NCBI RefSeq assembly: GCF_002160025.1
Contig: NZ_NFJU01000006.1
Span: 1 to 64,000 of the forward strand
Reading direction: 5' to 3'
DNA: 64,000 nucleotides
DNA from: Anaeromassilibacillus sp. An200
GTDB taxonomy: Bacteria; Bacillota; Clostridia; Oscillospirales; Acutalibacteraceae
Within the stretch, counting starts at the first letter, position 1. Each line of letters opens with the position of its first letter. The notes under the pieces were generated by a model. That model saw only the letters and a list, made by a program, of their open reading frames with translations, had not been told where the DNA came from and made no database searches. A program made the translations under genes and the position numbers. Positions 56,058 to 64,000 of the stretch are shown here, piece by piece.

Positions 56058-57413
56058 CCAGATCTTTTTCCGGTATCGCCAGAGCGAAGGCGGAATTTTG
56101 ATTAGCTCATCGCTCATCAGCAGCACATACACAACCGGCAGGCTCCAGTGGAAAACAAAGGCCGCCAAACTTCCAAGCAAGATGGAGCCGCACCACATGG
56201 AGCCGACATCAAACGCAAGGCCGATTTTCGCGTCTCCGCCCGCCCGGAATACGCCCACAATAAGCGTGGTGTTCATCGCCTGCGCCACCACAAAGTAGGC
56301 CATGACGAACATCATGAACGAGAGATATTCCTGTGCCTGTGCGGAGAGCGTCATCACGTTCATGAGAATCGGCCGCGCAATCAGCACAATGCAGCCGCCG
56401 ATCAGGCCGAACACGAGCGCCAGGCGGATGAACCGGCCGCCGTATTCCTCCGCGCGCTGCGTGTCGCCGCTGCCGATCGCCTTGCCGATCATGATGGCTG
56501 AGGCGTTCGCGATGCCGAAAGCCACCACTGTGGCCAGCTGGCGAGCCACCTGCGCCACGCTGTTTGCCGCCACCGCCGCGCTGCCCAGATGGCCGATCAC
56601 GACAGAGTTCATCGCGACGCCCGCACCCCACAGCAGCTCATTGATCATCACAGGGACGGAGTAGGTGAGAAAATCGCGGAAAAGCAGCGGATCGCGCACA
56701 AAGATGTCGCGCACGCGGAAACGGATGGTGCGGTTGATGCGTTTCGAGTAGACAATGACGATCACAAGCTCCACCAAACGGGCGCAGATGGTGCCGAGCG
56801 CCGCGCCTTCAATCCCCATCGCGGGGCAGCCCAGCAGGCCGAAGATAAAGACAGCGTTCAGGCAGACGTTGGTGATGAGGGAGACGAGGTATGTCACGGT
56901 GGACACGACCACGCGCTCTACGCTGCGCATGATGTTCAGGTAAACGTTCGTGATTGCCATCGGGATGTAGGACAGAGCGATCAGACGAAGGTATTTCACA
57001 CCCTCCGCGATGACAGCTTCCTCCGGCGTGAACACACGCATGAGCTGTGACGGAAACAGCAGGGCTGCCAGTGTGAACACAAGGCCTGTGCAGAGCGAGA
57101 AGCGCAGGGCAATCCCCAGCACTTTTTCAATGGTGCGTGTGTCGCCCTTGCCCCAGTACTGCGCGGTCAGGATCGCCGCGCCGCTCGTCAGGCCGAAGAA
57201 GAACAGTGTCATGATGAATTGCACCTGTCCCGCCAGGGACGAGGCGGACAGCACCGTTTCCCCCACCTGCCCGAGCATCATCACGTCCGCCGAGGTAACG
57301 GCGACGTTGATAAGGTTTTGCAGCGCCATCGGCACCACAAGGGCAAACACGTTGCGGTAAAACACTCTGCTGTCACTTTTTACAGGGTTATGGCTCATAA
57401 ACCAGGAAAACAT
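56037..57413 (-). CDS. MATE-family exporter
   Basis: This 458-residue membrane protein has about 12 helices in two repeats, opening RNVFALVVPMALQNLINVAV and ADVMMLGQVGE. This is a different subgroup from the two other MATE proteins in the window, close to the NorM-like family widespread in Firmicutes. The start is uncertain: ATG 57413 has only a GAG 5 nt upstream, and ATG 57398 has none better. The substrate is unknown. Its terminal codons overlap the dtd promoter. Confidence 0.9.
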   Translation of the reverse strand: MFSWFMSHNPVKSDSRVFYRNVFALVVPMALQNLINVAVTSADVMMLGQVGETVLSASSLAGQVQFIMTLFFFGLTSGAAILTAQYWGKGDTRTIEKVLGIALRFSLCTGLVFTLAALLFPSQLMRVFTPEEAVIAEGVKYLRLIALSYIPMAITNVYLNIMRSVERVVVSTVTYLVSLITNVCLNAVFIFGLLGCPAMGIEGAALGTICARLVELVIVIVYSKRINRTIRFRVRDIFVRDPLLFRDFLTYSVPVMINELLWGAGVAMNSVVIGHLGSAAVAANSVAQVARQLATVVAFGIANASAIMIGKAIGSGDTQRAEEYGGRFIRLALVFGLIGGCIVLIARPILMNVMTLSAQAQEYLSFMMFVMAYFVVAQAMNTTLIVGVFRAGGDAKIGLAFDVGSMWCGSILLGSLAAFVFHWSLPVVYVLLMSDELIKIPPSLWRYRKKIWLKNITR

Positions 57414-57470
57414 CCTTTCTCAGAAGCTGTGAGGACTCCGCCCCTCTGCACTTCCCGCCAAAGGGACCCA

Positions 57471-57556
57471 CAGAGGGGCTCTGCCCCTCTGTACTCCCTG
57501 CCAGAGGGGCAAAGCCCCTCTGGACTCCACCGCCGAAGGTGGCTTCGCCCCTTCGG
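57471..57556. repeat. Three consecutive palindromic hairpins
   Basis: CAGAGGGGCT-CTGCCCCTCTG (57471-57491), CCAGAGGGGC-AAAGCCCCTCTGG (57501-57523) and a CCGAAGG/CCTTCGG palindrome (57533-57556) lie in tandem upstream of the MATE start. The first two are variants of one sequence, and the third is followed by TTTTTATT. They look like REP-type intergenic palindromes that also may stop transcription from the left. Confidence 0.75.
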
Positions 57557-57621
57557 TTTTTATTGCCGCACAGGCAGCATGGAAGGAACGGAAGGGTTTG
57601 CCCCTTGGGTTTCGATTTGCT

Positions 57622-58152
57622 TTAATTTTTTTGGGATAAATAGGGCAGAATGGCGCGATAACAATCCAAAAGTGTGTCGTAGGTACAGAAGCGGCAGTTG
57701 GCGGCGCTGGTGGAGGGCAGCGGGATCGCTTCGATCCCGGTTTTCGGCAGGCATAAACGCCGGTAAAGCGAGGAAGCCTTTGTTCCGGTGGTGAAAATCG
57801 CCTGAATGGGTGCGGCGGAAAGCACCACAGAGAGATCGTTCGGCTGCGGATCGCGGATGCTGCCATCATCGGCTCCACGGATGGTGCAGGAGGCCAGCAC
57901 GTCCCAGAGTGCGAAGCCATGCCGCAGGGCCAGAGCGAGCCGCTCCCCGCGCGAGGCGGGAAACGGCTCGTTCAGAAGTTCAGCCATCACACGCCAGAAA
58001 CGATTCTGGGGGTGGCCGTAGTAAAAGCCCGTCTCCCGTGATTTCGGGGAGGGCATGGTGCCGAGGATCAGCACGCGGGAACGGCTGTCAAAGACGGGTT
58101 CCAGCGGGTGAAGGATTCGCTCGGCGGGTCTTTCGGTATGTTCGCGACTCAT
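57622..58152 (-). CDS. DNA-deoxyinosine/uracil glycosylase (UDG superfamily)
   Basis: This 176-residue base-excision-repair enzyme has LILGTMPSPKSRETGFYYGHPQNRFW near residues 29-54 in shorter pieces: the GTMPS active-site loop, the FYYG segment that stacks the base, and HPQNRFW. Near the C-terminus the LPSTSAAN motif corresponds to the DNA-intercalation loop. This pattern matches the family annotated as DNA-deoxyinosine glycosylase. Its ATG overlaps the M32 peptidase stop by 4 nt, so the two genes are translationally coupled. Confidence 0.9.
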   Translation of the reverse strand: MSREHTERPAERILHPLEPVFDSRSRVLILGTMPSPKSRETGFYYGHPQNRFWRVMAELLNEPFPASRGERLALALRHGFALWDVLASCTIRGADDGSIRDPQPNDLSVVLSAAPIQAIFTTGTKASSLYRRLCLPKTGIEAIPLPSTSAANCRFCTYDTLLDCYRAILPYLSQKN

Positions 58153-59621
58153 ACGCCGTATTTCTGCTCGAGGTAATCGAAATAATAGTGCGGCTCAAAG
58201 CCCTCGCCGGTCATCGCGGTGAGCAGCTCCTGCGTGGTGCGCTCGCCGCCATACTGGTGAATGCGTTCCCGCAGGAACTCACGAATGGAGCCAAGGCTGC
58301 CGGAACGGAGCGCGCCGTCGAGATCCATGGTGCGGCGCAGATATGCTTCGATCTGTGCGGCGATGGCGCTGCCGACCGCGTAGGACGGGAAATAGCCCAG
58401 AAGGCCGCTCGCCCAGTGGGTGTCCTGAAGCACGCCCTCGGAATCTGTCTGCGGTTCCACGCCCAGCAGCTCGCGGTATTTCGCGTTCCATGCGGCGGGA
58501 AGATCCTTTGTCTGGAGCTTTCCGGCGAACAGATCCTTTTCCAGCTCATAGCGGATGAGAATATGCAGCGGGTAGGTCAGCTCATCGGCTTCGGTGCGGA
58601 TCAGGCTCGGTTCCACCGCATTGATCTCGCTGAGAAAGTCATCCAGCGGAACATCCGCGTAAGCTTCCGGCAGCATCCTCTGCAATTTCTCATAGATGGC
58701 GGACCAGAACGCACGGCTGCGGCCCAGATTGTTCTCAAAGAAACGGGACTGCGACTCGTGCATCCCCATCGAGGTACCGCCGCCGATCATGGTCAGGGTA
58801 TGGTCGTCCGCGATCTGCTGTTCGTAGATCGCGTGGCCCGTCTCGTGGATGGTGGAGAAAATGGCGGACGCCGCGTCGTTTTCATAATAATGCGTGGTGA
58901 TGCGCACGTCGTGATTGTGCAGATTGGTGGTAAAGGGGTGCTCTGTCTCTCCGATCACGCCGCGGGAGAAATCAAAGCCGACATACCCCGCCAGCCAGCG
59001 GGAGAATTCGCGCTGCTTGTCCTCCGGGCAGGCGTGCTTTTTCGCCGGCTCAATGCCTTTTTCCACACGGCGGCGCAGAAGGGGAACCACCCGTTCCCGC
59101 ACCTGGGCAAAGAAGGGATCGAGCTGTGCCATGCCGAAGCCTTCCTCGTAATCGTCCAGCACCACGTCATAGGGAGCCTGTCCCTCCTTGGCGCGCAGGG
59201 AGGCAAAGCGGCGGGCCGTTGAGATAACCTCATCGAGCACCGGCAGGAAGGAAGCGAAATCGTTCTTCTCCTTGGCCTTTTTCCATTCGGAGGGGCTGCG
59301 TGCCAGCAGCTCCTGATAAGCGCCGTACTCCTTCTGCGGAAGCTTTTCCAGGCTGTCCAGCTCGCGGCGCAGACGGCGCAGGATTGCGCGTTCCTTTGTG
59401 CCGAGGGCTTCCCCGTCGATGGAGGCGGCCAGCTCACGCACGCGCTTTCCGGTCATCAGGGCAAAGTATTCCTCCGCGAGCACGCCCACCACGCGGGCGG
59501 TCAGCTCGTGGCTCTCCGGCGGGGCCAGCGTTTCCGCGTCCCAGCCGAACAGAGCCAGCGCGGCCTGATACGACGCGGCTTTATCCAGATATCCTTGTAA
59601 TTCCTTCCATTGTTCTTCCAT
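58149..59621 (-). CDS. M32 family metallocarboxypeptidase (Taq type)
   Basis: This 490-residue cytoplasmic zinc carboxypeptidase has HETGH (His259, Glu260, His263) as zinc site and base, HNHDVRITTHY upstream, GMHESQSRFFEN supplying the third ligand Glu, and IRYELEKDLF near the end. Length matches the M32 family. The start ATG 59621 has GAGGGA 9 nt upstream; the frame continues open for 69 codons further but without a start signal. A TATAAT on this strand at about 59727-59732 may be its -10. Confidence 0.95.
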   Translation of the reverse strand: MEEQWKELQGYLDKAASYQAALALFGWDAETLAPPESHELTARVVGVLAEEYFALMTGKRVRELAASIDGEALGTKERAILRRLRRELDSLEKLPQKEYGAYQELLARSPSEWKKAKEKNDFASFLPVLDEVISTARRFASLRAKEGQAPYDVVLDDYEEGFGMAQLDPFFAQVRERVVPLLRRRVEKGIEPAKKHACPEDKQREFSRWLAGYVGFDFSRGVIGETEHPFTTNLHNHDVRITTHYYENDAASAIFSTIHETGHAIYEQQIADDHTLTMIGGGTSMGMHESQSRFFENNLGRSRAFWSAIYEKLQRMLPEAYADVPLDDFLSEINAVEPSLIRTEADELTYPLHILIRYELEKDLFAGKLQTKDLPAAWNAKYRELLGVEPQTDSEGVLQDTHWASGLLGYFPSYAVGSAIAAQIEAYLRRTMDLDGALRSGSLGSIREFLRERIHQYGGERTTQELLTAMTGEGFEPHYYFDYLEQKYGV

Positions 59622-59796
59622 CAAACTCGTCCCTCTTTCCAAAGGCGGCAAATCCACCTGCTGATTTCTTTTTCCGGTATCGCGGAAGGCAGGACACAAA
59701 TTGTCGTTTGCGCCCGGTATCTGTTTATTATAGCATATTGATTTTTTCAATACCAGCGGGGTACACAAGATTTTGTGGGAACAGCGTAGATGGTGA

Positions 59797-59891
59797 GCTG
59801 CCAAAGTGCAAACATGAAGTTTTCGCACAAGCCTTTTTCAAAAGGCTTGCAGGGGTGAAGGGGGTGGAACCCCCTTCAAAATGCGTGCGAA
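59797..59891. repeat. Dispersed palindromic element, long copy
   Basis: After AGTGCAAACATGAAGTTT come an outer stem TTCGCAC (59822-59828) with GTGCGAA (59885-59891), and within it two hairpins, AAGCCTTTT/AAAAGGCTT and TGAAGGGGG/CCCCCTTCA. The three stems form a multi-branch junction. The 5' segment recurs at 61166-61200. In the 59622-59986 gap I see this element and the promoter region of the peptidase, and no gene. Confidence 0.7.
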
Positions 59892-59986
59892 GCCGCACAA
59901 AAGCCAGGAAAAAGAGCAAAGCGATTTTTTCTGAATGTTTTGTACCAAGGTGTGATTTCGCGCACAGAGTAGGTTGTATTTTCTTT

Positions 59987-61120
59987 TTAAAAATTATCGG
60001 CAGCGTACCAGAAGATCGGGAGCGGGAACCAGCCGGTGGGAGCCTGAACCGGCAGCCAGCGGCCATGCGGGGTGAGAAGAAGCTCCTGGGCTTCGCGCAG
60101 CGTCAGCTCCGGCGCGCCGGGCAGGGCGGAGCGTTCCACGGAAAGCCCCGTTTCATCCACACGCACCGTGACGGGCTGGCCGTTCAGTACGGCGGAGAAT
60201 ACGCCGGGGATGAGACCTTCGGTGCGCAGTTTGAGCGTCAGATACGCTTCGAGAACGTTTGCGAATTGGAAAATACGGAACATCTCGTTCTGTTCCAGGC
60301 GGCAGCTTTCCGCAAACGCGCCCAGGCGGCGGTTCAGCTCGGTGTCCCAGACAGGCGTGGGAATGGTCAGCTCCTGTGTGCCGGTGCTTTGCATGTACGC
60401 TTTGAGCATCGGTTCAAAATCCTCCCACTGGGAGAGGGCAAGCTCCAGAATGGCTCTGCCGTCCTCGGAAAGCAGCAGATAGCCCACGGGCTTCCCGTTT
60501 TTGCACACAGACAGCGGCTGCTCCCCGAAGGTGTGCAGGATGTCCGCGAACAGATCGGCGGAGCGGTCCACACGGGCGATCCGTGCGTTATGCAGGGAAA
60601 GGGCCAGATCCATCGCTCCCGGCGTTTCCTCGAGCGGAGAGAACGAGAAGGGGGACGCGTCCGCATCCCGCAGGGCATGACGGATGTTGGCGCTGTTCAC
60701 CGTATAGACCATCTGCTGTCCGCCGTGCGTGTAGCCGAAATATTCATAGCGCTGGCGCTGGCCGCCAAGCACCGAGAGATCGCAGGTCTCGCGCATTTCT
60801 TCGAGCCAGGCGTTCATCAGCGCTTTCATATGGCCTTCGCCGCGTGCGCGGGGATGTACCGATACCGTCCCGATGAAGCCCGCCCGCAGGGGATAGCCGC
60901 AGATCGAAAGCGTTTGGGGCAGGCACGCAATCTGCGCACGCAGCCTTCCGTCCTCCGAAACGGCTACTTTATGGATAAAAGCGTTATTTTTATCCTCTGC
61001 GTATACTTTTGGGATCATCCGGCTGAAATTGTGGGGGCGGCTGGACTGGCTGAATACCGTGTTTCCCAGATCGATGCAGTCCAGAAATTCTTCGGGTTTT
61101 GCGTTGCGATAGGTTGTCAT
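59987..61120 (-). CDS. GNAT-family N-acetyltransferase, Eis-like
   Basis: This 377-residue protein has an N-terminal GNAT fold with IGTVSVHPRARGEGHMKALM (residues about 82-101), where VSVHPRARGEG is the acetyl-CoA pyrophosphate loop. A second GNAT-like half and a C-terminal sterol-carrier-like domain follow, the architecture of Eis-type acetyltransferases. The acceptor is unknown. ATG 61120 has GGGAGGAG 8 nt upstream. It is flanked on both sides by copies of the same dispersed repeat and stands apart from neighbouring operons. Confidence 0.88.
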   Translation of the reverse strand: MTTYRNAKPEEFLDCIDLGNTVFSQSSRPHNFSRMIPKVYAEDKNNAFIHKVAVSEDGRLRAQIACLPQTLSICGYPLRAGFIGTVSVHPRARGEGHMKALMNAWLEEMRETCDLSVLGGQRQRYEYFGYTHGGQQMVYTVNSANIRHALRDADASPFSFSPLEETPGAMDLALSLHNARIARVDRSADLFADILHTFGEQPLSVCKNGKPVGYLLLSEDGRAILELALSQWEDFEPMLKAYMQSTGTQELTIPTPVWDTELNRRLGAFAESCRLEQNEMFRIFQFANVLEAYLTLKLRTEGLIPGVFSAVLNGQPVTVRVDETGLSVERSALPGAPELTLREAQELLLTPHGRWLPVQAPTGWFPLPIFWYAADNF

Positions 61121-61165
61121 GTGTTTTCTCCTCCCATAACGGGCGTTCCGTGAACGCCGCCACAA

Positions 61166-61200
61166 AGCTAAAAAAGTGCAAACTGGAAGTTTTTGTCCAC
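61166..61200. repeat. Dispersed palindromic element, short copy
   Basis: AGCTAAAAAAGTGCAAACTGG followed by AAGTTTTTG (written in two parts) matches the 5' segment at 59797-59828 at about four of five positions. The two copies bracket the acetyltransferase gene in direct orientation, but this one lacks the hairpin part. Confidence 0.55.
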
Positions 61201-61201
61201 C

Positions 61202-62134
61202 TTAAAACAAACACCCTTGCCAAAGATTGTGCTCCGCGAGAAAACGGTCGATCCCGCCGAGCACCGCGATTTTGTCCCGGCTCCAAAGCGGGGCCAGCAG
61301 AAACTCCTTTGCGCCATCTCCCGTCAGCCGCTCCACCACCGTCTCAGGCGGCAGGCGGAGAAGCTGGCGGCACACAATGCGGATGTATTCCTCCCGCGTG
61401 AGCATGGGCACGGTACCGCTTTCCCATTCGCGGGCGAGGCGTGTGCCGCTGAGAATGTGCAGGAGGTGGATTTTTACCCCGCCGGGCCGCAGCAGGCCGA
61501 CGGCGGAAGCGGTTTCCAGCATCATGTCCTCCGTTTCGCCGGGCAGGCCGTTGATCAGATGGACGCACACGCGGATCCCGCGCTCCGTCAGCGCGCGGTA
61601 CGCGGTGAGAAATTCCGCATAGCTGTGGCAGCGGTGGATCCGGTTTGCCGTTTCCTCATGGATTGTTTGCAGCCCCAGTTCCACGGTGAGATCCGTTTTC
61701 CCGTTGAGCTCCGCAAGCAGATCCAGCACGTCCGGCGGCAGACAGTCGGCGCGCGTGGCGACGCTCAGACCACAGATTCCGGGAACGGCAAGCGCTTCGG
61801 TGAAAAGAGTGCGCAGACGGGAAACGGGCGCGTGGGTGTTGGTGTGGGACTGGAAATACGCGATTGCCCCGGCGTCCGGCCATTTGCGGCGGATGCGGGA
61901 AAGTTCGCGCTCGAGCTGTTCCCGCACGGGGAGCGAGGCGCTTTCCGTGAACTCCGTCCCGCCGGAACGGCAGTAGGTGCAGCCGCCGCGCCCGCGCGTG
62001 CCGTCGAGATTCGGGCAGGAAAAGCCCGCGTCGACGGCGGCCTTGCCCACGCGGTGCGGGAAGCGGGTGCGAAGGTGATAGTACAGCGTGTGATACCGCT
62101 TGTTGTCAAGCGAGTAGGGGAAAGGGTTTACCAT
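61202..62134 (-). CDS. Radical SAM protein, YhcC/TIGR01212 type
   Basis: This 310-residue radical-SAM enzyme opens with KRYHTLYYHLRTRFPHRVGK and has the unusual spaced cluster motif CPNLDGTRGRGGCTYC, where the first Cys is 12 residues before the CxxC pair. LSVATRADCL and ELGLQTIHEE, the second strands of the SAM barrel, follow. The family is conserved in bacteria; its reaction is not established as far as I know. Its ATG overlaps the prfC stop by 7 nt, so it is co-translated with the release factor. Confidence 0.92.
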   Translation of the reverse strand: MVNPFPYSLDNKRYHTLYYHLRTRFPHRVGKAAVDAGFSCPNLDGTRGRGGCTYCRSGGTEFTESASLPVREQLERELSRIRRKWPDAGAIAYFQSHTNTHAPVSRLRTLFTEALAVPGICGLSVATRADCLPPDVLDLLAELNGKTDLTVELGLQTIHEETANRIHRCHSYAEFLTAYRALTERGIRVCVHLINGLPGETEDMMLETASAVGLLRPGGVKIHLLHILSGTRLAREWESGTVPMLTREEYIRIVCRQLLRLPPETVVERLTGDGAKEFLLAPLWSRDKIAVLGGIDRFLAEHNLWQGCLF

Positions 62135-63732
62135 CTGCCGAATTCGGCCAGCTTGAGATCGGGGTTATGCTCCTCGGCCCAGCGGATGCTCCACTCGTTC
62201 GCGAAGATCAGAAGGTAATTGCCCTTGAGATCCTGGATCCGGCGCGTGTCGGACGTGAGGTTCAGCTTCTTCGGATCGAAGTTTTCTTCCTTGTTCTCGA
62301 TCCAGCGGATATATTCATAGGGCAGACCCTCCATGCGGATGTCTACATTATATTCGTTTTTCAGACGGTACTCGAGCACGTCAAATTGCAGCGTGCCGAC
62401 CACACCGACGATGACCTCCTCCATGCCGCCGCCAAGCTCCTGGAAGATCTGGATCGCGCCTTCCTGGGCGATCTGGCTCATGCCCTTCACGAACTGCTTG
62501 CGCTTCATCGTATCCACCTGATAGACACGGTTGAAATGTTCGGGGGCAAAGGTCGGGATGCCGCCGAACTGGAATTTTTCCGCGCCGGTGCAGATGGTGT
62601 CCCCGATCGAGAAAATACCGGGATCGAACACGCCGATGATGTCGCCCGCATACGCTTCATCAATGATCTCGCGCTCCTGTGCCATAAGCTGTTGGGGCTG
62701 GGCGAGCTTGATCTTCTTTCCGCCCTGCACATGGTAAACCTCCATGCCCTTTTCAAAGCGGCCGGAGCAGATGCGCATGAACGCGATGCGGTCGCGGTGC
62801 GCGCGGTTCATGTTCGCCTGGATCTTAAAGACGAAGGCGGAGAAATCTGGGCGGAAGGGATCGACGGCTCCCACATCCGCTTCCCGCGGCAGCGGCGGGG
62901 GCGTCAGGCGCAGAAACTCCTTGAGGAAGGGTTCGACGCCGAAATTGGTGAGTGCGGAGCCGAAGAACACGGGGGAAAGGCGGCCATGGCGCACCGCGTC
63001 CATGTTGAACTCATAGCCCGCGCCGTCGAGCAGCTCCACGTCGTCGCACAGCGTCTCGTAATGGTTGTGTCCAATCAGATCGGAAAGGCCGGGATCGGAC
63101 AGGTCGGCCTCGATGACGGGAACCTCGTGCTGACCGTTTGCCAGCTCGTCCACCGCGCGGAAGGCGAGAATTTCGCGCTTTTCGCGGTCGTACACGCCCT
63201 GAAACTCCTTGCCGGAGCCGATCGGCCAGTTCATCGGGTACGTTTTGATCCCCAGCTCATACTCGATTTCATCAAGCAGATCGTAAGGGCTGCGCGCGTC
63301 GCGGTCCATCTTATTGATGAAGGTAAAGATCGGGATATCGCGCAGCAGGCAGACCTTGAACAGCTTGCGTGTCTGCGGCTCCACGCCCTTGGCCGCGTCG
63401 ATCACCATCACGGCCGAATCCGCCGCCATGAGCGTGCGGTAGGTGTCCTCGGAGAAATCCTGGTGGCCGGGGGTGTCGAGGATGTTGATGCAGTACCCAT
63501 CATAGCGGAACTGCATGACGGAGGAGGTCACGGAGATTCCTCTCTGCTTTTCGATCTCCATCCAGTCCGAGACGGCATGGCGCGCCGTCTTTTTGCCCTT
63601 TACCGATCCCGCCAGCGCGATGGCTCCGCCGTAGAGCAGAAGCTTTTCCGTGAGCGTCGTCTTGCCGGCGTCGGGGTGCGAGATGATCGCAAAGGTGCGC
63701 CGTTTCTCAATTTCGTTTCTGATATCTGCCAA
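62128..63732 (-). CDS. prfC: Peptide chain release factor 3
   Basis: This 534-residue translation GTPase recycles RF1/RF2 after termination. It shows SHPDAGKTTL (G1), GISVTSSVM (G2), DTPGHQDFSEDT (G3) and NKMDRDAR (G4), followed by the RF3-specific domains including PVFFGSALTNFGV. Length matches the family. The start is TTG 63732, 7 nt after GGGAGG; the frame continues 88 codons upstream without a start signal and partly through the terminator region. A TATAAT at 63829-63834 on this strand gives a leader of about 90 nt. Confidence 0.95.
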   Translation of the reverse strand: MADIRNEIEKRRTFAIISHPDAGKTTLTEKLLLYGGAIALAGSVKGKKTARHAVSDWMEIEKQRGISVTSSVMQFRYDGYCINILDTPGHQDFSEDTYRTLMAADSAVMVIDAAKGVEPQTRKLFKVCLLRDIPIFTFINKMDRDARSPYDLLDEIEYELGIKTYPMNWPIGSGKEFQGVYDREKREILAFRAVDELANGQHEVPVIEADLSDPGLSDLIGHNHYETLCDDVELLDGAGYEFNMDAVRHGRLSPVFFGSALTNFGVEPFLKEFLRLTPPPLPREADVGAVDPFRPDFSAFVFKIQANMNRAHRDRIAFMRICSGRFEKGMEVYHVQGGKKIKLAQPQQLMAQEREIIDEAYAGDIIGVFDPGIFSIGDTICTGAEKFQFGGIPTFAPEHFNRVYQVDTMKRKQFVKGMSQIAQEGAIQIFQELGGGMEEVIVGVVGTLQFDVLEYRLKNEYNVDIRMEGLPYEYIRWIENKEENFDPKKLNLTSDTRRIQDLKGNYLLIFANEWSIRWAEEHNPDLKLAEFGRW

Positions 63733-63903
63733 AGCAAAGCCTCCCTGTGTGAGCTGAATTCCGTATGGAGCGGGCCGGTTTTGGGGCCGCTCCCGGATCC
63801 GGTTTTCAGACCCGATTCGCAATTTTTCATTATACAATATTTTACCCTTAAATTCCACACAAGGGACGGATTTCCCGAAGGATTGTATTGTTGCACAAAG
63901 AAA

Positions 63904-63930
63904 CGGGAAAGCCCGTCGGGGGCTTTCCCG
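63904..63930 (-). terminator. Terminator of the partial gene at the right edge
   Basis: CGGGAAAGCCC and GGGCTTTCCCG form an 11-bp stem around a 5-nt loop. On the minus strand it is followed by TTTCTTTG, 20 nt after the partial gene's stop. Confidence 0.75.
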
Positions 63931-63949
63931 CTCCTGCCGAAAACCGGCG

Positions 63950-64000
63950 TCAGTATTTTCGATCGTAGTAAAGGTAGGTCCCGGCCTTGAGGACAATCGC
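63950..64000 (-). CDS. C-terminal end of an unrecognised protein
   Basis: Sixteen codons (reading AIVLKAGTYLYYDRKY, then TGA at 63950-63952) run in from the right edge on the minus strand and end before a terminator. The aromatic-rich end is too short to name. Confidence 0.5.
   Translation of the reverse strand, partial: AIVLKAGTYLYYDRKY

Noticed and set aside
62167-63990. Frame of about 600 codons opposite prfC
   Set aside because: Antisense shadow of a conserved release factor, and it runs through the prfC promoter.

Overview
The window looks like chromosomal DNA from a GC-rich, strictly anaerobic member of the Firmicutes, most likely a gut Clostridia of the Oscillospiraceae type. Support comes from pyruvate formate-lyase under a ZTP riboswitch, folT under a THF riboswitch, a SpoVB-like flippase, CD1115/Maff2-type conjugative-element remnants, LplB/LplC-type sugar ABC permeases, and strong Shine-Dalgarno sequences with frequent TTG/GTG starts. 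The genus cannot be fixed from the sequence alone.

Layout. (1) 1-6.9 kb: scar of an integrative conjugative element (3' end of a VirD4-type coupling protein and a broken Maff2 gene) followed by metal/cation cargo: a TetR regulator divergent from a P1B-type ATPase, then a P2-type cation ATPase behind a long leader with an intrinsic terminator. (2) 6.9-17 kb: GH38 alpha-mannosidase, two AT-richer orphan genes (one possibly immunity-like), a TetM-like ribosomal-protection GTPase, a soluble PAS-PAS chemoreceptor-type protein, a patatin and MTA/SAH nucleosidase. (3) 17.1-25.6 kb: tRNA-Phe, a small HTH protein with an MFS transporter, ZTP riboswitch-pflB-pflA, a Usp-like protein, a MATE exporter and a membrane-anchored lipase-like protein. 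(4) 25.6-33.4 kb: housekeeping genes (prmA, spoVB-like flippase, CmpB-family membrane protein, typA, a DnaQ-fold exonuclease) and a small Cys-rich protein behind a structured leader.

(5) 33.6-47.9 kb is the most coherent functional unit: a host N-glycan foraging locus. A 1712-residue secreted GH85 endo-beta-N-acetylglucosaminidase and a thioredoxin-like lipoprotein are transcribed leftward. A membrane-spanning AraC-type regulator, GH29 alpha-fucosidase, two permeases and a lipoprotein binding protein are transcribed rightward. The inferred scheme is that GH85 releases glycan outside, the ABC system imports it, and the fucosidase and the distant GH38 mannosidase trim it inside. No import ATPase or hexosaminidase is present, so those must come from elsewhere.

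(6) 48-51.7 kb: AGCS amino-acid symporter, THF riboswitch-folT, MATE. (7) 51.8-56 kb: a tightly overlapping six-gene operon, dtd / Fe-S aldo-keto reductase / pentapeptide protein / CYTH protein / unrecognised protein with a nuclease-like E-x-Q motif / SGNH hydrolase. (8) 56-64 kb: MATE, hairpin repeats, deoxyinosine-type DNA glycosylase with an M32 carboxypeptidase, an acetyltransferase flanked by copies of a dispersed palindromic repeat, then radical-SAM yhcC-like and prfC, and the end of one partial gene.

All calls are by reading motifs; no database search was run.
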